Of a DNA stretch of 12,455 bases, positions 6,965 through 12,455 are shown piece after piece (position 1 is the first letter of the stretch; each line of letters begins with the position of its first letter). A program made the translations under genes and the position numbers. The DNA lies in assembly GCA_011040545.1 (NCBI GenBank), contig DQYM01000144.1:1-12455 (forward strand), given 5' to 3'. Source of the stretch: Candidatus Bathyarchaeota archaeon (GTDB lineage Archaea > Thermoproteota > Bathyarchaeia > EX4484-135). The notes below the pieces were generated by a model, which made no database searches, was not told where the DNA came from, and worked only from the letters and a program-made list of their open reading frames with translations.

Positions 6965-7255
6965 ATGGCTGAGGGGCCAAAGCAGGAGGCGAAAGCTGAG
7001 GGAAAGGGTGGCGTGAAGAAGGCCCTCAAGGAGCTTATCTACGGTATGGCCGTTCACGACATGGTTCGCTACGCCCTAAAGACACGAATGTACCTTGAGC
7101 ACCTGTTCATGCTCATAACGCTCGGCGATATGCTTGGCATACCGCTCCTACCGCCATATTACTCGCTAAGGCTGCTGCCCTACGCTGTCCCGAACATCGC
7201 CACGTGGAAGAGGAGGCTGTTCAGGGAGAGGGACTTCACGGATGCCCTCTACTAG
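6965..7255 (+). CDS. Small partner-like protein 2 of the ArsA-type ATPase cassette
   Basis: This is a 96-residue protein of unknown function. It has a Lys/Glu-rich, probably flexible N-terminus (about residues 1-17), then a helical region KKALKELIYG, a hydrophobic stretch ending LGDMLGIP, then YYSLRLLP, a W-K pair and RERDFTD near the C-terminus. The GDMLG, LRLLP, WK and ERD-x-T positions are shared with the gene just upstream, so the two arose by duplication and have diverged. Start ATG 6965 is favoured by GGGGTGG at 6954-6960 and by the TATA box at 6927-6932; GTG 6944 would lie ahead of the expected transcript start. A gap of 40 bp separates it from the first ATPase, so it is likely co-transcribed. 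A role as partner, adaptor or substrate-binding protein of the ATPases is inferred from position only. Confidence 0.75.
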   Translation: MAEGPKQEAKAEGKGGVKKALKELIYGMAVHDMVRYALKTRMYLEHLFMLITLGDMLGIPLLPPYYSLRLLPYAVPNIATWKRRLFRERDFTDALY

Positions 7256-7270
7256 GTGGCCCATGCCCTA

Positions 7271-7277
7271 GGAGGTG
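7271..7277 (+). promoter_or_regulatory. Ribosome-binding site that questions the ATPase 1 start
   Basis: GGAGGTG is a near-perfect archaeal Shine-Dalgarno sequence, but ATG 7296 is 18 nt downstream, too far. A CTG at 7284 in the same frame lies 6 nt away and would add LPET to the N-terminus. The second ATPase gene has the equivalent GGGAGGTG 7 nt ahead of its GTG and carries a similar short N-terminal extension. Confidence 0.5.
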
Positions 7278-7295
7278 GTGTAGCTGCCTGAAACG

Positions 7296-8306
7296 ATGAG
7301 GGAGTTCTTTGAGAGGAGGCCAGAGCTAAAGGTCATCACATATGCTGGCAAGGGTGGCCTTGGCAAGACCACGTGTAGTGCAGCTACTGCCTACTGGCTA
7401 GCCATAAAGAAGGGGAAGAAGTGCCTTTGCTTTAGCACGGACCCACAAGCTAGCTTAAGCGATATATTTGAGCGAGATATATTTGGCAAGGGGGTCCAGA
7501 GCTTCGGCCCAGGCCTATACGTGCTTGAGATAGATGCAGATAAGCGTATAGCAGATTACCAAGAGGAGATAAGGCGTAGGATAAAGGAGATGTACGGGCT
7601 TGATGAGATACCGAAGGAGATAGATGAGTACATCAAATCAGCTGCAGCTGAGCCAGCCATGCATGAGTCAGCTACGTACGATGCCATGGCAGAGCTACTG
7701 GCCAAGGGCGAGTACGACTACTACATATTTGATATGCCACCCTTTGGCCACGGCATACGTATGGTTAGCATGGCCTTCATACTTGATGCCTGGATTGATA
7801 AGATAACAGAGGCCAGGATGGAGGCCCAGAAGTACAGGGAGGCCATAGAGCTGCTGAGGGGCACGGTTGAGATGGAGCGTGAAGACATGATGCTTAAGGA
7901 CCTCATGGAGATAAGGGAGAAGCTAGACTTCTTCAGGGATGTCCTAACAGATGAGAAGCGCTCTGCCTTCTTCATGGTCATAGTACCTGAGAAGATGGCC
8001 ATCTTGGATACAGAGAGGGCGCTGGATATGTTCGCTAAGCTAGATATGAGGCTAAGTGGCATAATAGTAAACATGGTCTACCCAGTTAGCCTACTTAAGA
8101 GGCCAGATGTAGGCCCCTACCTCCGTAACCGTATAAAAATGCAGCAGAAGTACATGGATATCATATGGGATAAGTTCGGCGATTACATAAGGGCCGTGCT
8201 GCCCATGTATGATCGTGAGCCAAAGGGCCTTGAGATGATTGCCCGTGTAGCAGAGGATCTATTCGGCTGGAGCCCTGAGGGGGAGGTGTGGTGGCGTGAG
8301 CAGTGA
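7296..8306 (+). CDS. ArsA/Get3-like ATPase 1, intact catalytic switches
   Basis: This is a 336-residue member of the SIMIBI-class ArsA/Get3 ATPases, which act as nucleotide-driven dimers to move tail-anchored proteins or metalloids; here the cargo is unknown. The deviant P-loop is AGKGGLGKTT at 17-26 with signature K19 and Walker K24. Switch I is FSTDPQASLSD at 46-56, with the catalytic Asp at D49 (equivalent to yeast Get3 D57). Switch II is FDMPPFGHGIR at 145-155 (D146). The adenine-side Asn is N259 (IIVNMV). The C-terminal KMQQKYMDII and PMYDREPKGLEMI match Get3 positions, but the zinc-binding CxxC of Get3 is absent. The helical part between 165 and 220 is rich in Met and charged residues. 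The start is ATG 7296 or, by ribosome-binding-site spacing, CTG 7284. It overlaps ATPase 2 by 11 nt. Confidence 0.88.
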   Translation: MREFFERRPELKVITYAGKGGLGKTTCSAATAYWLAIKKGKKCLCFSTDPQASLSDIFERDIFGKGVQSFGPGLYVLEIDADKRIADYQEEIRRRIKEMYGLDEIPKEIDEYIKSAAAEPAMHESATYDAMAELLAKGEYDYYIFDMPPFGHGIRMVSMAFILDAWIDKITEARMEAQKYREAIELLRGTVEMEREDMMLKDLMEIREKLDFFRDVLTDEKRSAFFMVIVPEKMAILDTERALDMFAKLDMRLSGIIVNMVYPVSLLKRPDVGPYLRNRIKMQQKYMDIIWDKFGDYIRAVLPMYDREPKGLEMIARVAEDLFGWSPEGEVWWREQ

Positions 8307-9318
8307 GAGGATGAGGTTTGTGGACTTCGTGCGCTCACGGCCAGAGCTGAAGTTCCTCTTCACTGGTGGCAAGGGAGGCGTTGGCAAGACGGTAGCAGCA
8401 GCTGGCATGGCCTACTACTTCGCTACCCAGGGGCAGAAGGTGCTGCTAGTTTCCCTTAACCCAGTTCACTCCCTATCAAGCGTCTTCGGCCAGGACCTCT
8501 GGGGAGGGCAGATAAAGCCCGTGGAGGGGGTTGAGAACCTATGGGCCTGTGAGGTGGACATAAGCGATGTTATAGCACGCTACAGGGAGATGCTTGGCAG
8601 GAGGCTACGTGAGTTCTTCAAGTGGGCTGATATACCAATAAACCCTGAGCCCTTCATAGATATAGCCACTACTAACCCAGCCTTTGAGGAATCAGCTATG
8701 TTTGATAAGATGGTAGATATAATGCTTGAGCAAGGGCCTAACTACGATAAGGTAGTATTTGATTGCGCTGCTGTAGCAAATGCCATAAGGCTAATTGGCC
8801 TAAGCAAGATCTACACGCTCTGGCTCCAGAGGATGATAGAGAGCCGTAAGGAGGCCCTATCGCTTAGGGTTAAGCTATCCTTTAGGAAGGAGAAGGTCAT
8901 GGAGGAGATAAAGAAGGACCCACTTATGGCCGACCTAATAGCCATGGATAAGCGCATAAGGGCAGCCAAGCAGTTCCTAACGGACCCTGAGAGGACGGCC
9001 TTCTTCTTCGTTACGCTCCCACTAGCCCTGCCTATCTCAGTTGTGAAGCGCTTCATACGCATGGTGAAGGCCTTTGACATACCAATCGGTGGCGTCATAG
9101 TGAACGGCGTCATACCCAAGAGCGTGGTTGAGCGTGGCGAGAAATCGGAGTACATGCTTAACAAGCTGAGGGAGCAGGAGGGCTACCTAGCCATCATAGA
9201 GAGGGACCTCGGCCCACTGGTGAGGGCCTACATACCGCTCTACGAGACAGAGGTAGCAGGCGTGGACATGATAGCTAGGGTAGCAGAGGCACTCGTGTCA
9301 GGTGAGATGCCAAAATAA
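8296..9318 (+). CDS. ArsA/Get3-like ATPase 2, altered catalytic switches
   Basis: This 340-residue protein is homologous to ATPase 1 along its length. The P-loop GGKGGVGKT at 24-32 is complete. Switch I reads SLNPVHSL at 53-60, with N55 where Get3 and ATPase 1 have the catalytic Asp. Switch II reads FDCAAVANAIR at 155-165, keeping D156 but losing the usual P-T-G-H (here A-V-A-N). The nucleotide-side Asn is N270. It should therefore bind ATP but hydrolyse it poorly, if at all. No CxxC zinc motif is present. The start GTG 8296 has GGGAGGTG at 8281-8288, 7 nt away, and overlaps the ATPase 1 stop by 11 nt, so the two are probably made in matched amounts. An asymmetric heterodimer with ATPase 1 is inferred, comparable in idea to the unequal halves of bacterial ArsA. 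Confidence 0.87.
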   Translation: MSSERMRFVDFVRSRPELKFLFTGGKGGVGKTVAAAGMAYYFATQGQKVLLVSLNPVHSLSSVFGQDLWGGQIKPVEGVENLWACEVDISDVIARYREMLGRRLREFFKWADIPINPEPFIDIATTNPAFEESAMFDKMVDIMLEQGPNYDKVVFDCAAVANAIRLIGLSKIYTLWLQRMIESRKEALSLRVKLSFRKEKVMEEIKKDPLMADLIAMDKRIRAAKQFLTDPERTAFFFVTLPLALPISVVKRFIRMVKAFDIPIGGVIVNGVIPKSVVERGEKSEYMLNKLREQEGYLAIIERDLGPLVRAYIPLYETEVAGVDMIARVAEALVSGEMPK

Positions 9319-9332
9319 AAATAAGGGTTTTT
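9311..9332. terminator. Bidirectional T-rich terminator between converging genes
   Basis: The short gap between the ATPase 2 stop and the CstA stop carries T tracts for both directions. On the plus strand there is GGGTTTTT at 9325-9332. On the minus strand the complement of 9312-9324 reads TTATTTTTATTTT. Archaeal intrinsic termination needs T runs rather than hairpins, so one element can serve both transcripts. The minus-strand tract extends into the last codons of ATPase 2. Confidence 0.6.
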
Positions 9333-9342
9333 GGCCTTCAGC

Positions 9343-11184
9343 TTACTCTTCGGCCTTCTCCTCAGCTTCCTCAGGTGGAGCCCTCTTGAAGCGGAAGTAG
9401 GAGCGGAAGCCATCGTAGGTCACGATGAAGCCCAGGATTATCAGCACGATGCCGAAGATGAAGAATATCACGTTCAGCGTCATGGCCGTGTAGTACCAAA
9501 CACCCCTGTAACCAGCCTCTAGCTCGGCCTTCACTAGGTCGGCCAACGGCGATTTGGCCAGAGGCTTGCCGAACATTATGCCTACCTGCTTCTCAGGTGG
9601 CAGGCCAAGGTAGGCCAGGCCGAGGAAGACGAAGAACGTCTCCCATATCAGGGCGCCCTCACAGGTTACTATCATGAATATGGCTGGCGCCAGGTTGAAT
9701 ATGGTCGGCTTCTTCACCTTAGCCAGGTAGATGCTGGTCAGTAGGAGGGCCAGGCCAGCTAACAGCTGGTTTGAGCCACCGAAGAGGAGCCATAGGTTCA
9801 GCCAGGCACCAGACATGGCGAAGGCAGCACCTACGGCCAGGCAGATGGCGGAGGCCACGTACTTATTGCCTATTAGCGTCCTAAGGGCTGGCCTAGCTGC
9901 CGTTGCCTCAGCCATAGCTAGCCTGAAGAACCTAACGACCATCTGCTCTACTGTGATGGCATATAGCTCTAGGAAGGCACCGAAGAAGGCAATGAGGAAT
10001 ATGTTATCTGGGGTCGTGCCAAACATGGGTGCTACTAGCTTACAGGCACCAGCTACGAAGCAGCCCCACTTGGTCCCGTACTTAAGGACCTCCTCACTCG
10101 TGAGGACCATGTAGGCAGCTAGAGCTGAGAGGGCTAGGAGGCCCTCCATTAGCATGGCACCAGCACCAACGGGCAGGGCATCGGTTTCTACATCCAGCTG
10201 CCTAGCTGAACCGCTCGTGCCAACTAGGCTGTGCCAGCCTGAGATAGCACCACAAGCAATAGATACCATTAGGATGGGCCAGACTGGCCCAACGCCCGTC
10301 TTGTAGATGCCAGGTATATCACCTGTGAAGGCTGGCTGCTGGATGGCCACGCCAGTAGCTGGTGATACGAATGCAGAAACTATTATCAGTATGACGCCTA
10401 CAGAACAGGGCCAGAAGGCTGCGTAGTTTATGGGCTGGGTCCACCAGATTATGGGCGTTACGGCGCCTATGAAGCAGAATATGGCGGTTATGAGCATGCC
10501 TAGGTACAGGCCATTCCTGCCGAGACCCATAAGGGCGTTCGGGTAGAGGTCCTGGACTAGGCCACCTACGTAAATGCCTATGATGATTATTATGATGCCT
10601 ATTATAGTGCTGTAGGTGATCGGCACCCTCATCCTGTACATGAGTAGGGCCATGATGAGGCCAGATATGATGGTGAATATCACTACCATTAGCGAGCCAG
10701 GCCATAGGTAGAAGAACAGGCCACATAGCAGCACGAAGACGCTTGTGATCAGTATCAAGTAGAATAGCAGGAAGCCTATCAGGGCCGTCCTAGCCCTTGG
10801 GCTAATGAGCTCGTAGGTCAGCGGGCCCATGGTCCTGCCTTCATTGCGGACCGACATGAAGAGGGCGCTGTAATCGTGTATCCAGCCTATGAAGAAGTTG
10901 CCTACCAGCAGCCATATTAGGGCGGGTATGAAGCCGAAGCTAAGGCCGATGAAGGGCCCTAGTATTGGCCCAAGGGCAGCAATGCCCTTGAACTGGAAGC
11001 CGAACAGCACGTACTTGCTGGTCGGGAAGAACTCTATGCCGTCCATGTACATGTGGGCGGGCGTCGCACGCTTGGGGTCGGGCGACCATACATGCTTATC
11101 ATACCACCTGGCGTACAGGAAGTAGGCAGCGCCATATACTATGACGCCCGCCAGCACGAAGTATAATGGGTACCACTCTGCCAT
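9343..11184 (-). CDS. cstA: CstA-family carbon starvation protein / peptide or pyruvate transporter
   Basis: This 613-residue polytopic membrane protein has about 15 or more hydrophobic segments. Signatures of the family are visible: the TP pair at 41-42, DGIEFFPTSKYVLFGFQFKG starting at 48, GPILGPFIGLSFGFIPALIW at 72-91, IHDYSALFMSVRNEG at 102-116, the core IACGAISGWHSLVGT at 309-323, METD-type acidic DVETDA at 331-336, GAMLMEG at 342-348, and WLLFGGSNQLLAGLAL at 465-480. The tail is strongly acidic (PPEEAEEKAEE). Known relatives take up peptides (CstA) or pyruvate (BtsT), probably coupled to protons. ATG 11184 follows GGAGG at 11197-11193, 8 nt away, and a TATA box at 11225-11219. It converges on the ATPase genes. 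Length is slightly below that of E. coli CstA, but motifs are complete. Substrate cannot be read from the sequence. Confidence 0.92.
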   Translation of the reverse strand: MAEWYPLYFVLAGVIVYGAAYFLYARWYDKHVWSPDPKRATPAHMYMDGIEFFPTSKYVLFGFQFKGIAALGPILGPFIGLSFGFIPALIWLLVGNFFIGWIHDYSALFMSVRNEGRTMGPLTYELISPRARTALIGFLLFYLILITSVFVLLCGLFFYLWPGSLMVVIFTIISGLIMALLMYRMRVPITYSTIIGIIIIIIGIYVGGLVQDLYPNALMGLGRNGLYLGMLITAIFCFIGAVTPIIWWTQPINYAAFWPCSVGVILIIVSAFVSPATGVAIQQPAFTGDIPGIYKTGVGPVWPILMVSIACGAISGWHSLVGTSGSARQLDVETDALPVGAGAMLMEGLLALSALAAYMVLTSEEVLKYGTKWGCFVAGACKLVAPMFGTTPDNIFLIAFFGAFLELYAITVEQMVVRFFRLAMAEATAARPALRTLIGNKYVASAICLAVGAAFAMSGAWLNLWLLFGGSNQLLAGLALLLTSIYLAKVKKPTIFNLAPAIFMIVTCEGALIWETFFVFLGLAYLGLPPEKQVGIMFGKPLAKSPLADLVKAELEAGYRGVWYYTAMTLNVIFFIFGIVLIILGFIVTYDGFRSYFRFKRAPPEEAEEKAEE

Positions 11185-11216
11185 AAGCCCAGCCTCCGTG
11201 TGGCTTCCCTTCGGCC

Positions 11217-11230
11217 AAGATTTAAGACTT
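11217..11230. promoter_or_regulatory. Shared divergent promoter, overlapping TATA boxes
   Basis: AAGATTTAAGACTT is an imperfect inverted repeat centred on TTAA. On the minus strand it gives CTTAAAT, about 39 nt from the CstA ATG with room for a 15-nt leader and GGAGG. On the plus strand it gives ATTTAAG, about 30 nt from TTG 11254, which would make that transcript nearly leaderless. One site appears to serve both directions, so the two genes would compete for, or share, TBP binding. Confidence 0.55.
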
Positions 11231-11253
11231 ACGGGAAGGCACGTTAACTAGCC

Positions 11254-11937
11254 TTGGACTACACAGGCTGGGAGCTACCCGTGCTCATCGGCTTAACCGT
11301 GTTCTTAGTGGCCTCCTATGCATTTGGTGCTATAGTAAATAGGCGGATACAGCGCTCCTTCTGGAAGGCACTTAGGGCTGAGGTAAGGCGCTACGCAAGG
11401 CGTGTCAGCTTCAAGGGGTTTGGCTCCTCAGGTTTTAAGGTAGGATTTAAGCCAAGGGAAGGCCCCCTTAGGAAGGTAGAGGTTTCGCTCATACTACTAG
11501 CTAGGGAAATGCTCCTCTACCTCCCAGTAGCCTATGCCCTGGGGAGGAGGGATAGGGTCATAATAAAGGCCAACCTAGCTAAGAAGCCTACCTTCTACCT
11601 TGAGATCTTGAGCAAGAAGACACCTCTTAAGGGGGAGATAAAGCTAAAGATAGAGAAGCTCAAGCCCGTTGAGCTAGGGGTACTAACAAAGCATATGAGC
11701 ATAGGATCAAGTAGGCCGAAGAAGGCAGCTGAATTGCTATCTGGCACGGCTTTTGAACACTTAATAGCCCTTAGAGACTGCCTTGAGCGTTTTTCAATCT
11801 CAAGGGCAGAGCCACACATAATGATGATATGTAGGAGGGATGAGGGGAAGCTAGAAGCCATGTTCAACCTCATAGATGAGGTAGCTAAGGCCCTTGCACA
11901 TCAGGAGGCTCCCCATGGCAGGAGAACGATGAGATAA
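11254..11937 (+). CDS. Unrecognised protein with an N-terminal membrane anchor
   Basis: This 227-residue protein belongs to no family I can name. A single clear hydrophobic helix at about 8-28 is followed by a very basic region (NRRIQRSFWKALRAEVRRYA), pointing to a cytoplasmic C-terminal domain by the positive-inside rule. A second moderately hydrophobic patch at about 78-97 (VSLILLAREMLLYLPVAYAL) may be part of the fold or a re-entrant segment. The rest mixes beta-like Lys-rich stretches (PLKGEIKLKIEKLKP) with a helical C-terminus. TTG 11254 is the only reasonable start: it is the first start after the TATA box and puts the helix at the N-terminus. There is no clear ribosome-binding site, which suits a leaderless transcript. 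It ends in tandem stops TAATAG and overlaps the next gene, on the other strand, by 53 nt. Confidence 0.6.
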   Translation: MDYTGWELPVLIGLTVFLVASYAFGAIVNRRIQRSFWKALRAEVRRYARRVSFKGFGSSGFKVGFKPREGPLRKVEVSLILLAREMLLYLPVAYALGRRDRVIIKANLAKKPTFYLEILSKKTPLKGEIKLKIEKLKPVELGVLTKHMSIGSSRPKKAAELLSGTAFEHLIALRDCLERFSISRAEPHIMMICRRDEGKLEAMFNLIDEVAKALAHQEAPHGRRTMR

Positions 11938-12448
11938 TAGGTATTAGGCTAGGTAGGTCCTCAAGGAGGTACTGGCCACCAAGCACCTCAATCCATAAGA
12001 TCCTCTTCGTCTCATCACAGTAGAATGGCATTACTAACTTATAGATCAACTTGGGACGACCAAGTAGCCTCTTCTTATGCACGGCTAGCACTAAATAGCG
12101 TGCCCTATGCCCAGATACCTCTAATGTGCCTTCCTCTAGCACCTGGGAGCGCTTACTCCCCTTCAGCTTGCCTACCTTCTTCTCTATGTGCTCCTCTGCC
12201 TTAGCCACATCCCTAGCATCACGGGTTTCCACCTGGATGACGTAGGCCCTGTTTTGCCCTTCATTTAGCAAGAAGGCCTTTACACGCCCCTTTAAAACCC
12301 ACCTGAAATCACCACTAGGGTTCCAATCCCCTAGTAGGTCGCACTCAGGTGGCTCAGGTAGGATCCTTAGCTCCCAGGGCTCAGGTAGCCTTAGGAAGCC
12401 AAACATGCCAACGCCAAAGAATATGCTATAACTAGCTAGGCAGCCCAC
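11885..12448 (-). CDS. Unrecognised soluble protein, convergent with the membrane-anchored gene
   Basis: This is an open frame of 187 residues from GTG 12448, or 173 from ATG 12406. The latter is preferred: the stretch between the two holds TTATAGCAT, a plausible TATA box about 25 nt ahead of 12406, implying a leaderless transcript. The product starts MFGFLRLPEPWELRILPEPP and has alternating beta-like and helical stretches (YVIQVETRDARDVAKAEEHI; ARYLVLAVHKKRLL; RILWIEVLGGQYLLEDLP). It has no membrane helix, no zinc cluster and no motif I recognise. Length over 170 codons and local codon style support it being real. Its last 17 codons overlap the end of the converging gene. No function is suggested. 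Confidence 0.58.
   Translation of the reverse strand: MGCLASYSIFFGVGMFGFLRLPEPWELRILPEPPECDLLGDWNPSGDFRWVLKGRVKAFLLNEGQNRAYVIQVETRDARDVAKAEEHIEKKVGKLKGSKRSQVLEEGTLEVSGHRARYLVLAVHKKRLLGRPKLIYKLVMPFYCDETKRILWIEVLGGQYLLEDLPSLIPIISSFSCHGEPPDVQGP
12421..12431 (-). promoter_or_regulatory. TATA-like element of the last gene
   Basis: On the minus strand this reads TTATAGCATAT. It lies about 20-25 nt ahead of ATG 12406, consistent with a leaderless start there, and inside the extra 14 codons that a GTG 12448 start would include. Confidence 0.4.
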
Positions 12449-12455
12449 CTTGACC

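Noticed and set aside
7296..9318. Arsenic resistance (ars) operon
   Set aside because: ATPases are ArsA-like only in fold. No ArsB/Acr3 pump, ArsR regulator, ArsD or arsenate reductase is present, and the metalloid-binding cysteines are not evident.
9731..10114. Plus-strand frames inside the CstA gene (also 10889-11125) and minus-strand frames inside the PEP synthase and ATPase genes
   Set aside because: They are antisense shadows of clearly conserved proteins with low-complexity Ser/Leu/Arg-rich products and no start signals.
1..12455. CRISPR arrays, tRNA/rRNA genes, insertion sequences, C/D box RNAs
   Set aside because: No regularly spaced direct repeats, cloverleaf-like sequences, transposase or terminal repeats were seen; TGATGA occurrences fall inside coding sequence without convincing paired boxes.

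Overview
This window looks like a piece of a thermophilic archaeal genome, most likely from the Thermoproteota/TACK group. Evidence for this includes AGG-dominated arginine codons, many CTA/ATA codons, TTTAAA-like TATA boxes about 25 nt ahead of transcript starts, GGAGG/GGTG ribosome-binding sites, GTG and TTG starts, tightly overlapping genes, and an archaeal-type gene set (Ard1/RimI acetyltransferase, DUF123 URI nuclease, ArsA/Get3-like ATPases). No species is claimed. There are no rRNA or tRNA genes, CRISPR arrays or insertion sequences that I can recognise.

Layout. 1-2044: two paralogous predicted nucleotidyltransferases face each other tail to tail with an 8-nt overlap; the first is cut by the window edge. 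2041-2184: a divergent control region with a palindromic TATA-like site and a short ORF that abuts the second nucleotidyltransferase. 2185-3498: a tight three-gene operon (URI/GIY-YIG nuclease, N-acetyltransferase, small three-helix membrane protein). 3514-6610: a monocistronic phosphoenolpyruvate synthase-like gene enlarged to 1016 residues by two Cys4 zinc-ribbon insertions. 6619-9318: a four-gene cassette of two small paralogous proteins followed by two ArsA/Get3-like ATPases. 9343-11184 on the minus strand: a CstA-family carbon-starvation/peptide or pyruvate transporter, converging on the ATPases across a 24-bp bidirectional terminator. 11185-11253: a shared divergent promoter. 11254-12448: two unrecognised genes that overlap 53 nt at their 3' ends.

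How the genes may work together. The PEP synthase (pyruvate to PEP) and the CstA transporter (family substrates include peptides and pyruvate) both suit growth on peptides or pyruvate with gluconeogenesis, but that link is inference. The most system-like unit is 6619-9318. It holds two sister small proteins sharing a GDMLG...LRLLP...WK...ERD pattern, plus one ATPase with an intact switch I Asp (STDP) and one with that Asp replaced by Asn (SLNP) and a rewritten switch II. This suggests an asymmetric ATPase heterodimer served by dedicated small partners, and I do not recognise it as a described system. Two of its four genes also seem to lack a canonical start codon at the position their upstream ribosome-binding site and sister-gene alignment indicate.
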